From positions 124,001 to 188,000 of the forward strand of contig VIIQ02000005.1 of NCBI GenBank assembly GCA_007449985.2: DNA of 64,000 nucleotides, read 5' to 3'. The translations under genes and the position numbers were made by a program. The notes below the pieces were generated by a model. That model ran no database searches and was not told the origin of the DNA. It saw only the letters and a program-made list of their open reading frames with translations. Below, piece after piece: positions 25,701-41,183 of this stretch (within the stretch, counting starts at the first letter, position 1; the number at the start of each line of letters is the position of its first letter). The stretch comes from Desmodesmus armatus. Its lineage: Eukaryota; Chlorophyta; Chlorophyceae; Sphaeropleales; Scenedesmaceae.

Positions 25701-26712
25701 TCCCGCACATCTAGCCCCTCCTCTGCCGGCCCCTGCTGCACCTGCAGCTTCTGCTTGCTGCTGCCGGAACCCAACAGCCCATGCAGCATTTGCATCAGGT
25801 TGGCTATGCTCGAGGTGCGTGCAACACGGCCCTTGATGCTGAGTGCTGCTGGAGACACAGGAGCCTCACCCTCATCAGCATGTTCAACCTGCTGCTGGGA
25901 GCACCCTGCTGAGTACTGGCCAGGACCCTCCTGCATTGCTGCTGCGGTGCTGTCATCAGGGCTCTCCACTGCTTCCGCAAGTGGTGCGCCCTTGACCATG
26001 CTAGGTGCTGGGCGCCACAGTGCAACAGGGCATGGAGGCAGACGCTTGCGCTGCAGCGGCTCGCCCTCTTCCTCATCTTGCACAGGCCCTGCTGCCCCAA
26101 CACGACTTGCTGCTAGTGGGCCGTGCAGGGGCCAGCTGCTGCGCAGGAGCTGTGGGGTGCTGCAGCCAGGGCCTGCTGTGCTGTTGAACTCAGGGCTGGC
26201 ACTGCCTGTGCTGCTGCAACTTTCTGTCCAGCAGCTGTCCATAGCATCTGTGCTGGCTGTCCGCATGTGCCCCGGCCAGTGCTGCTGCTGTTGCAGGCCT
26301 TGCTGTACTGGGCCCAGGGCTGGCTCGTGGAGCTCTACTGCTGAGAAGCTGCGCTGCATTGATGCCGACATGCCTGATGCTGTGGGACTGTGCTGATGGG
26401 ACTGCCCTGCAACATCATGCTCGGGACTGTACACCAGTGGCCTGTGCTTCTGCTTCTTCACAGGGCTGCAAGCAGTCAGGCCACATCAAGCAGTTTGTCC
26501 TGATGAGCACAAATGGTGAAGAGTGTTTTCCATCCCCACCATCTTGTACAGCAGAGTCTGCAGCATAAGTCTGAGATATGGGTGCCTGCTTACCTGAGGC
26601 CTGCTGACAGCGCCGATAGGAATTGAGGGAGGTGCGCTTGCAGCAAGGTATCCAGCTTGTGGCTGTTACCTTCCTGAGCTGCATCAAACACGTCCGTGCT
26701 GTAGGACTGCAT
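19717..26712 (-). CDS. 2,200-residue mostly disordered protein with C-terminal coiled coil
   Basis: Three exons (26594-26712, 22957-26465, 19717-22691) join with consensus GT-AG sites and matching phases. Together they give 2,200 codons without a break. The N-terminus, MQSYSTDVFDAAQEGNSHKL, looks helical and folded. A basic patch, VKKQKHRPL, follows. Most of the protein is Gln/Ala/Ser/Pro-rich low complexity with many SP and SPTKD/SPSPSK-type sites. The last ~180 residues, with WVNERTKQLDELWQQWHKQQ, then AYARAAAARAAARKAAQHAA and LRAELVDLGRMLAEVDTLAA, form a predicted coiled coil. No family was recognised. The gene is divergent from trpB across 489 bases. The start was taken at the first ATG of the open frame of exon 1. 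Confidence 0.6.
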
Positions 26713-27201
26713 GTGCTGGAGCTCCTTCAGGGCCTGTGCGTTGTTGTGCGCTGTTGCTGAGCAACAGCAGCAGCAGCGGGCACCCCACCTGCTGTACTTA
26801 TCTGCCCTGTACGTATCTGCTATACCCTTGAATCACAGGAGTTACAACATCGGTGCCATCCAAGAAGAGGTGGTCTGTAGACACAACTCAGTAGTCTGGA
26901 ATTTCAGCTGTGTGCAACAACAGCAACATATATCCTGGTATCGGGTTTAACGCCCGGTGCAACACATTGACAATCATGGCAATTGCTCTAAGCAGTGTTC
27001 AACGTGAGAAGAATGGCATCACTCGGTTTCAGGGACTGACAGCCTGGGTCAAACACTTGATGCAACACTAGTCCCCTCAATCGGATGCATGCATGTCGCC
27101 CAAGCAAGCCCTGCGATCTCTCCTTTTCGATCGCATCCACTTGTACGTGAGTGCGTCTCCGTCTCTGGCCTGCACATTTGCGTGCGGCCTGTGCAACCAA
27201 A
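26713..27201. promoter_or_regulatory. Divergent promoter region (disordered-protein gene / TrpB)
   Basis: These 489 bases lie between two start codons on opposite strands and must contain both promoters and 5' UTRs. No TATA box stands out. A GCAACAGCAGCAGCAGC run at 26760-26776 may be 5' UTR of the minus-strand gene. Confidence 0.5.
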
Positions 27202-30200
27202 ATGGCAAACTTGTGCATGCAGCAGCAGCGGGCGCTCGCAGGCAGACAATGCGGGGTCAGCAAGCCTGCGGCTAAGCTGCCAGCAGTCAGCAGGCGGTTG
27301 CCTGTGGCTCGCGTCCAAGCTACAGCTGCCCCAGAAGCAGAGGCTCCCGCAAAGCAGAAACTGCAGCGACCTGATGCAGCTGGCAGATACGGGAAGTTTG
27401 GTGGCAAGTATGTGCCCGAAACACTCATCCCTGCTTTGGCAGAGCTGGAGGTGGCATACCAGGAGGCGATGGCTGACCCAGCTTTCCAGGTTGGTAATCT
27501 GCAGCTCTCCCGGATGGGGCATTTGAGGTGATGGTTGGATTAAGAAAAGCACGTGATTAGTTGGATTGTATTGTGATCTGCCTGCACTTGCACGTGCCTG
27601 GTTGGTGGGGTTGGCTGTGAGGCTGTGACGCTGCTGCTGTAGTCAGCTGCCTTAAGGTGGTTGGTGGAGGTCAACCACTCCTGCTGCTGTATGGTTTGAT
27701 GGCTGCAGGCTGAGTTGGACTTTGCCCTGAAGGAGTATGTTGGCCGGGACACGCCGCTGTACTTTGCCGAGCGCTTGTCGCAGCACTACAAGCGGTGAGC
27801 AGCAGACATTGTGGCAGCAGCGCTGTGTCAGCAGTGCTGTTGTGGGCTGTAGTCTGTTGAGCAGCAGCAGCGTTTACATCACCATACAGGGCATTCGTTT
27901 GCACAGGTTTTGCAGCAATTGTACAGGTTTTGCAGCAATTGTTGGCAGCCATGCTGGCGCACCAGCAGTGTGTGAGGCTCCGGCATGGCTGGATGAGGGG
28001 TTGAGCCAGTTATTGGAGCTTCAGGGTGGAGACGGGGAAACACACATGACTGTGTGCCTGCCCTGCTGCTGCTGCTGCTGCTGCTCGTGCTGATATCATC
28101 TGCAGTGAGGATGGCAGCATGCCTCACATCTACCTCAAGCGTGAGGACCTCAACCACACGGGTGCACACAAGATCAACAATGCACTGGGCCAGGCCATGC
28201 TGTGCAAGCGCATGGGCAAGAACCGCATCATCGCAGAGACGGGAGCGGGGCAGCACGGTGTGGCGACAGTGAGTAGCAGCCTGCACCAGCCCTGCTTGGC
28301 CCAGGTCGACAGCTGTTGTCGGTGGTGACTCGCACCCTGCTGTTGTTTGCTGTGGAACCTGGCCGCACATGTGCAGTAGCTGCCAGCATAGTTGGAGCTA
28401 CATAGTGGATAGTGATCATGTGATACAGATGCAGCGTTAGGTCCTGCGCCGCCAACAGCTACGTTGCATTGAGGCCCCCCCTCCCACCATATGCCTCTAC
28501 ACACGCCTGCAACATTCCCTCTCTGAGTGTCCACATTGTTTGGTTTTGTCATCTCCACCGTGTGCAGGCCACTGTGTGTGCGCGGTTGGGCCTGAAGTGC
28601 ATTGTGTACATGGGCGCCAAGGACATGGAGCGCCAGGCCCTCAACGTGTTCCGCATGCGCCTGATGGGTGCTGAGGTGCGCCCCGTCACATACGGCACTG
28701 CCACCCTCAAGGACGCCACCAGCGAGGCCATCAGGGACTGGGTCACAAATGTGGAGACCACACACTACATCCTGGGCAGTGCAGCAGGACCTCACCCATA
28801 CCCCATGATGGTGAGCAGCAGTTATTTGGTGGGAGTTGAAAGATGCTGGTGCGGAAGGTGCTGGTGCTAACCTGCACTTTGGTGTTCCTGCATCATGCAC
28901 TGGTTAGTAAAAGGCAATATCAGCCGTGGCAGCTTGCTTTGGCACGTCAGTCCAATGTCTAGTTTATCACCATACTGTGCATCACTGAGTGCACCATTTT
29001 GTAGCCAGGCAGTCAACTTGTGCAACAGGTCCCACACCAACCAGCATACCCTGCCTGCATCTGCCTTCCTGTTGGTCATATGCCACAGGTGCGTGACTTC
29101 CAGTCTGTCATCGGTCGTGAGACCCGTCAGCAGTGCCAGGAGCGCTGGGGCGGCAAGCCCGACCTCATTGTGGCATGCGTGGGTGGTGGCAGCAATGCAA
29201 TGGGCATCTTCCACGAGTTTGTGGATGATGAGGATGTGCGGCTCATTGGTGTGGAGGCAGCTGGTGAGGGTGTGACCACCAACAAGCACGCAGCCACACT
29301 GACCATGGGCACACCTGGTGTGTTGCACGGCAGCTACAGCTACCTGCTGCAGGACAGCGAAGGGCAGGTGGTGGACCCACACAGCATCAGTGCAGGGTGA
29401 GTAACAGGCGGGGCTAGGCATGCGGGCTGTGTATGATTGTGTAGTTTGTTGGAGAGGCATGCCGAGGTCACTGCCTTTCTCACAATCTATTGGGCTGTAA
29501 GTATTTGCACTGTAGTTGTATGCCGGTTTCATGACCGCATCCATGGTCAAACCCTTGTTGCAACTCTATGTGTGGTGCGTGCCTGTCTTCCGTCTCCCCC
29601 TGCAGCCTGGACTACCCCGGCATTGGCCCTGAGCACAGCTTCCTGCGTGACCTGGGCCGTGCTGAGTACTATGCCGTGACTGATGACGAGGCTCTGGAGG
29701 GCTTCCAACGCCTGAGTGAACTGGAGGGCATCATCCCCGCACTGGAGACCAGCCACGCCATCGCCTACCTGGAGGTGAGAGGGGGTTGAGGGGGGGGGCC
29801 ACATGACGACTTGGGGGCTGCCCTTACTGGCAGCGTTGCGCGGTATCGGCCACTGCTTTAGGCTTGGCTGGATTGGTTGAGTCTCTTATGAGTAGGTGAG
29901 CTTAAAAGGTGTTGCTGGGCTGATGGGGTGTTCTGAAACCGTTGCTTGTGTGTTATCCTGCTCACCCTTACTCATCCATGCTAGGGTGGGTTTGCCACAG
30001 CTTGCATGTGTGCATCTGGTCCAAGCTAGCATGCTGGTTGCAGCATGGCTGCTCAAATTTTGAATGTGCTGCTGTGTTGCTCATGCAGAAGCTGTGCCCT
30101 ACCCTGGCTGACGGCACCAAGGTGGTGCTGAACTGCAGTGGCCGTGGAGATAAGGATGTCAACACAGTGATCAAGGCGCTGGGCATGCAGCCACATGCAG

Positions 30201-30205
30201 CTTAG
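27202..30205 (+). CDS. TRPB: Tryptophan synthase beta subunit, plastid-targeted
   Basis: Joins indole to serine in the last step of tryptophan synthesis, with pyridoxal phosphate. Seven exons (27202-27489, 27709-27794, 28106-28268, 28568-28810, 29089-29396, 29606-29774, 30089-30205) give 457 residues. The first ~55 residues are Ala/Arg/Gln-rich without acidic residues, as expected of a plastid transit peptide. The mature start is near [28 protein letters not shown] holds the cofactor lysine (about K147) and [12 protein letters not shown] the catalytic glutamate (about E169), 22 residues apart as in bacterial TrpB. GGGSNAMG is the phosphate-binding loop. GIGPEHSFL and the CSGRGDKD ending are also typical. 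All exon phases agree and the protein looks complete and functional. Confidence 0.95.
27903..27942 (+). repeat. 20-bp exact tandem duplication in TrpB intron 2
   Basis: Two adjacent copies of ACAGGTTTTGCAGCAATTGT lie in the intron. Each carries a TTTTGCAG that looks like a weak 3' splice site, so the duplication also doubles a decoy acceptor. Confidence 0.7.
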
Positions 30206-31116
30206 GCGTGCAGCAGCATCCTGGGGTTTGTCTGTGGGGGAGTTGATGTCCTGTTCTGTTGGAGGGTTTACAGGTGGTTTGGCCCTGGTTGGTGTTGGGT
30301 GTGTAAAGCTGTAGAGTGTATTGCCTGGTGTGTTGGTGTTTTTTTGTGGCACTCGGACAGCTGCCGGCTGTGGCACATGGAACGTGCCTGCTTGCTGCCT
30401 GGTAACTGGCTGATCAGCAGTCGCAATTGTCCTCGATTTCCTGTCAGATGATAAACCCTTTGAAATGGTGTGGTTTGATTGTCTGTCCGCTTGGCAGTGA
30501 GCACTGTGCAGACTCCAGAGCACAGCAGCCAACAGCACAAACAGGCATCCACTGGCTGAACATGGTGCTGCACCATCTTGCAAGGAGTGTTTGACATGCA
30601 GCATGCCACCCTCCTGTCTCTTAGAAGCACATTGTGCATGTGATGACCAAAACCAACCCACACCCCCAAAGGGCTCAAACAAAAAAACACCCAAAGGCCC
30701 GTCGCGCACCCCAAAGAAGCAAACGGGCCTCCCTGCATGAAGGCAGCAGGATCCTGCTGCGCCGCCCTGGGCCATCAGGCAACCAAACGGTGAGGCAACA
30801 GACAGTCAAAAAGGTGTCGATCGTCACTGCTGCCTGCTGCAGGTGCTCCACCAACACACCACAGAAACACCCCCAGCATCCGGTCATGCAAGCACTCACA
30901 AATACAGCTGCAATCGGAATGGATCAATCTTCCCATCACCACCACACAGCTGTCCAACAAGCAGACCATACCCGATCTTTGTGTGTTCCCAGTGTCTCCG
31001 CAGGAAATCTTGCTACCTCCCCGGTTCCGGGCACTGTCTCACAGACCATACCCGAACCCATCACACCAAGCACTAACTACCTCTTTGCCACCCCCAACTG
31101 CCACTGCCCGAGCAGA
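30206..31116. other. Convergent intergenic stretch (TrpB / katanin p80)
   Basis: It holds the 3' UTRs of both genes. The TrpB signal is at 30302-30306, and a minus-strand TGTAA at 30268-30272 is the nearest candidate for katanin. The 30850-31115 part is CA-rich. No gene was seen. Confidence 0.45.
30302..30306 (+). promoter_or_regulatory. Candidate TrpB polyadenylation signal
   Basis: TGTAA lies 97 bases past the TrpB stop codon. Confidence 0.5.
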
Positions 31117-34100
31117 TCACGCGACAGATACGACCCGCTTCAGCTCCTCACCCAGCATCTGTGCCTGCGTGCCGGTCGCCCCCTGGCTGCGCGACAGCAC
31201 CCCGACCTTGAGCCCCAGCCCCTCCAACGCCATCTTCAGGATCATGCACTTGCTGCGCCTCGCCTCAAAGCTGAGGTCCACCCCGGTCGGCTGCGGCGCG
31301 CTGCACACGTCGTGTACCGTCTGGCCCGGCCCCCGTAGCACCAGCCCCAGCGCCGACAGCCCTGTCCTGACCTGCTGGTCCTGGCCGCTACCCAGCAGCA
31401 GCTCCAGCAGCTTGATCAGCGGCTCAAGGGAGTTGAGCTCAAACGCGTCGGCACGCTGGCTGACGGCCTCCAGCACCATGCAGGCGAGGGCAGGGTCGCC
31501 CTGGTGGAGCACAGACTTGTACGCACCCTCCAGGTTGCCTCTGCTGGCAAAGCCCTTGGCCACCTGCAGTGCTGCCACCATGCGCGCAAGCTCCACCTTG
31601 AGGCCCGCCCTGCCAGCCATTGCTGCCAAGATGGGGTCCGCAGGGCTGGCAGCAGCAGAGGCACCCCCTGCTGCAGCCGGCTGCTGCTGCTGCTGCTGCA
31701 GAGCGCCTCCCATGTTGTGCCGGGAGGGCACCCGCGACGCCGGCATGCTGCTGCTCTTGCTGCTGGCCTTGCTGTGTGCTGCACTGCAGGCGGGGTCGTC
31801 TGGCAGCTCATCCAGCCAAGCTGCCAGGGTGGCGGACAGGGCGCCGGCACCCGACCCCTCCTTGGGCCTGCTGCTGCTGTTGGGCCTGCTGCTGGTGTTG
31901 CTCTTGCTCCTGCTGGCCTCATGCTGCCGCTGTGGGTCCGACAAGCTGGCTGCCACCAGGCCAGACGCCAGCTGGGCCACTGAGTCAGGGGCTAGTTCCT
32001 GCTGCATCCTGCCATTGGCTGCTGCTGGGCCAGGCCCGGCTGTGCTTTGCCCCCGCTGCTGACCCCTGCTGGGTGGCTGCATGGCGTGCATGGGCTGCTC
32101 CACAGCTGCTGCAGGAGGGGCCCTGCCAGACGGTACCCTAATCTCCACCTCAGGGAAGTAGTCACTGCCCTTGGGGAGGTCCTGCTGCTGCTGCTGCCGC
32201 GCATGGCTGTGCTGCTGTTGCCGCGCATGGTGCTGGCGTGGTGACAGCTGTACAGGCACGGGCTGCGCTTGCGCTGCTCGCCTTGCTGGAACCTGCTGCT
32301 GGCTCTGCTGCACGACGGGAGGGCCCGCATGCCTGCTGTTGGTGCTGCTGCTGTGGGTGATGCCTGTGGGTGCTGCAGCACGAGGTGGCGTGCGCGTGCG
32401 TGGCAGCTGGCGTGTCAAGGGACCTGCTTCAAGGGCATCAGGGGCTGCTGATGCCACAGCTGCCTCACACAGCAGCGACATGTAGGCCGGCGTCGACCCT
32501 TTGTCACTGTCGCTCCACATGTCTGACCGCAGGGACGGCTGCTGCTGCTGCTGCTGCTGCGCCATCTGCCGTGGCCCCTGGTACTCCTGCACCGCTTGCG
32601 CTGCTGTGCTGCGTACACTGCTGCTGCTGCTGGTGTGGTGCACCCCGCCTGCGCCAATGCCCACGGCCTGGCTAGGGTCCCTGCAGAAGGGTGCCACCTT
32701 GCGCAGGTCTACCATGAACACCCCCACTGTGCTGCCGCTGCGACAGCAGCCCAGGGCCCGTGGCTGGTTGTCCTTATAGTACAGGTGCAGGTCTGCCAGG
32801 TTGCGCCACTCTATGGGCACCGTGTCATGGTGCTGACTGGGCTCCAGGCCCCACACCTTGAGGGCGTCCGCTGTTGCTGTGAGCAGCACGCTGCCATCGG
32901 GTGCGTAGGCGATGCCTTGCACTCCTGTTGCCTCGGGGCCCAGGCACTCCACCTCCTCAAACACCTCCAGATCCCACACCCGCACTGTCTTGTCTGCACT
33001 GCTGGACACCATCAGGAACTCAACCTGGTTGAATTCCAACCCTGTGATGGCACCGCTGTGACGCCAGCCGTCCTGGAGTGTCCGCCCGCTGCTCATGTCC
33101 CACAGCTGCACGTGCAATGAGCCAGGCAAGGCAGCGCAGCACAGCAGCAGGCAGGGTAGGGCAGTACACAGGGTCCTGGTGGGTGAGGTGCAGATGCTGC
33201 CGTTGCACAGCAGCTGTGACAGCAATGGAACCATCGGTTTGCACAGCAGCAGACCACGGCTGGATCAATGGCCACAGCTGCCGATATTGCCTTCTGCCTC
33301 CATGCAGGTGCTGCCAGCGGCACCAGGACACTGTTTTGCGCTGTTTGAAACCGTCAGCACATCCCGGCTCACCTTGATCTCGCCATCCTTTGATCCAGAG
33401 CACACCCACTTGTTGTCAGGGCTGATGGCCACCTTGACAACAGGCCCCTTGTGGTTTTTGAAGGTGTTGATTGGCTCCTTGCGCCGCAGGTCCCACACCT
33501 TGACGTTGCAGTCCTCGCTGCCGCTGACCATGTAGTTGGGGTCGCCGCTGGTGAGGGTCAGGGACAGGCAGCCCGCTCGGTGCCCAACGAGGCTGCGGCT
33601 GACTGTGTTTATGGCAGAGGCGGCAGCGCAGCGGCAGCACAGCAGCGTGTTTATATGCCTGTTGAGGGCTGTTTGCAGGATGCCAACGCAAGCAGGGTTG
33701 GGTGGTGTGTGCATGGATGATGGTGGCATTCTTCAGTGCTGGTGCCAGGCTGTTGGCCTGCAGTTATACAGCTGCAGCTGCTGCTGCTCCATGCCGTGTC
33801 TGCGCTCACCCTTGCCGTCCTCCATGTCCCAGATTTTGATTGTGCCATTGGTTCCGCCAGCTGCGATAGAGTCCTCCTTCTCATCAAACACCACGCACTC
33901 CACAGGAGATTGCAGCCCACACAGACTCTGCACAACCACCACAGGCAGCGTGTCAGGAGCAGAGATGGGCGGGCAACAGGCCCTATAGTAGGTGCTGTGT
34001 TCAAGTAGGCGCCGTGTTCAAGTCAAGCATACCTTCACCACCTCTGCTTGGCCTGTGCGCCATAGGTTGACCTTCTTGTCGTCCCCACCAGTTGCAAGGA

Positions 34101-34279
34101 CTCCTGCAGTGCCCCTGCCAATCCTCACACAGTTTACGGCACCACTGTGGGCCACAAACTCGCCTGCAAACGGTTGGGAACAAGCACATTTTCATGTTGG
34201 GGGGCTGGGTGCCAACAGCAGTGAGCTTGCAAGCCCGATTGTGTTGCAGTGTCAACTTACTCAACCGATAGGTGCGCAT
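31117..34279 (-). CDS. KATNB1: Katanin p80 subunit B1 (PF15-like), WD40 protein
   Basis: Regulatory and targeting subunit of the microtubule-severing ATPase katanin. In Chlamydomonas the orthologue PF15 is needed for the axonemal central pair. Five exons (34261-34279, 34033-34163, 33810-33927, 33373-33602, 31117-33105) join in phase to 828 residues. The first coding exon has only 19 bases (MRTYRL plus one base). WD repeats occupy about residues 1-250: EFVAHSGAVNCV, GGDDKKVNLW, GGTNGTIKIWD, GSEDCNVKVWD, GSKDGEIK and SADKTVRVWD. After a VYGWEPE-like end (VWGLEPSQHHD) comes a ~350-residue Gln/Ser-rich linker. The con80 domain closes the protein (from about ILAAMAGRAGLK to MLGEELKRV), which binds the p60 subunit. 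It is divergent from lysyl-tRNA synthetase. Confidence 0.92.
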
Positions 34280-34844
34280 GCCAGCCAGTCCGTCTCAGCA
34301 AGCAAGTCTCCAGCTTCCTAAACCTCTGCTCAGATGGTGCCCTCTGCTGCTGCTGAAGACTAGGGTGCTCAAAACTACAGCAGCCTGGCCTCCCACAGCT
34401 GCTGCTGCTTATGACGTTGTGAGGGGGCCAGAGCCCAACAGGCAAGGACCCTTGGGTGCAAACACTGACAGAAACAACACCTGAATGACATATAACAGCC
34501 CTTCACACCCTGACAGAGAGGCAAGCGGTTTTTGGTGGAGCAGAGCACTGCATCAGCATTTGCCTACTGCCCTACTGCACGAAGCATTGCGCAGATGACG
34601 AGTGATGATTAAGGCAATGAAAACAGACAAACATCTGCTGGCACGTTGCGTGGGTGCACCAACGCTCTTTCGAGCTTTGAACTGGACCTCGTCTGGCGGT
34701 TTTGTGCTCGCTCTCCATGCTGGCTTCTTCTGTTGATCAACTGCTGTCGTTGCCAAGGGTTCTGCTCCGGGGTTAAAGACAAGGTCCGGCTCGCTGGAAC
34801 TGCTGCTGTCCCATTGCTGTGATCACCAGGACGGCTTGGGCACA
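34280..34844. promoter_or_regulatory. Divergent promoter region (katanin p80 / lysyl-tRNA synthetase)
   Basis: These 565 bases separate two opposite start codons. No strong known element was recognised. Confidence 0.5.
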
Positions 34845-40074
<5,230 letters not shown>

Positions 40075-40591
40075 GCCATGCGCGCAACCCAGTTAGGCAG
40101 GGTTGGTGGTGGGGTGCATTCAGCTGCTGACGGAACAGGCTGTTGGGACAGGATGGCAGCATGGAAGTTGGCATGGCTGGCATGCTGGCTGGCTGTCTGG
40201 TTTGCTGTTTACCCCGTTTGTCTGTCAGTCTTGCTGACCAGGTGCACCTGGTTGTCAGCTTGGTGTCACAGCACCCAGGGTGTTCACACCAACCAGACTG
40301 CGTGGCATGCATCCCTCGTGTGCATAGCAGCAGTGTTCTTTTCTGTAGAGCTTGACAAGCATTGCTATCTGTTTGGTGGCTGCAGGTCGGCTAGATTTGT
40401 GCTGGTCACAGAGCTGGGGTGCTGCTTGTGCAGCAGTTTTGGTGCAGTGCTCGTGCTGGAGTGTTCAAGTTGTTGTCAAGTCATGTACAGCTTGCAAACG
40501 ATCTCTTGACAGGTGCTGGGGCTTCTGTCCCTGTCATGCTATGGACATCTTCGTCACTCAGCTTTGCCAGCAGCGCTTGTGCAATGCTGTG

Positions 40592-40596
40592 TGTAA
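40592..40596 (+). promoter_or_regulatory. Candidate KARS polyadenylation signal
   Basis: TGTAA lies 518 bases past the stop. The distance is within the green-algal range but a chance match is possible. Confidence 0.3.
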
Positions 40597-40712
40597 CTGT
40601 GGTCTGGCCGGTGCTGCTATTATATGGCATGCAAGCTTGGCGCAGCAGTAAAGGTGACGCATGCTCACAACAGCTGCAATGCCGCACTGCATCATGCACA
40701 ACTGCCAGCCAG

Positions 40713-40717
40713 TTACA
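40713..40717 (-). promoter_or_regulatory. Candidate polyadenylation signal of the NOL11-like gene
   Basis: TGTAA on the minus strand, 467 bases past the stop. Confidence 0.3.
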
Positions 40718-41183
40718 CAGGAACCAAAACACACAGCCATTCCAGCAATGCTGGGCCAATCAGACTGAAAGACACAATAAGGCCAGGTGGAGCATGCACT
40801 CAATGTGCCGCTCTGAAAGCAGTCTAAAAGCAGGGTAGCCCTCTCCACTCAGTCAACTTGACTGGGTGTTAACTGCAACAGGCGGATGGCCTGTGGCCTA
40901 AAGGCGCTATGTAGAGGCAGTAAACCATCAATACTTGCACCACAGCATATGCATGGTGCCAAAACAGCAAATGCACGGTGCCAAACAGCGTCGAAGGCTG
41001 ACGGCTCCTGCTGCACAACGACCCATGAAACCCTAGCTTCCTACTGCCGCATGTCAGCTCTGTCACTGGTGGTGTCAAGTGCCAGCTGCTGTTAGTGACA
41101 TCCACCAAATCCCACACCCAGCAAGCCAGGCCACCACTGGCTGCGCTCCCTCCCCACTGTTGCTGCTGTGTGCGCGTGCTATG

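Larger units (their letters stand above)
40075..41183. other. Convergent intergenic stretch (KARS / NOL11-like)
   Basis: It holds both 3' UTRs. Candidate TGTAA signals are at 40592-40596 (+) for KARS and 40713-40717 (-) for the NOL11-like gene, placed so the transcripts would overlap little. No gene was seen. Confidence 0.45.
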
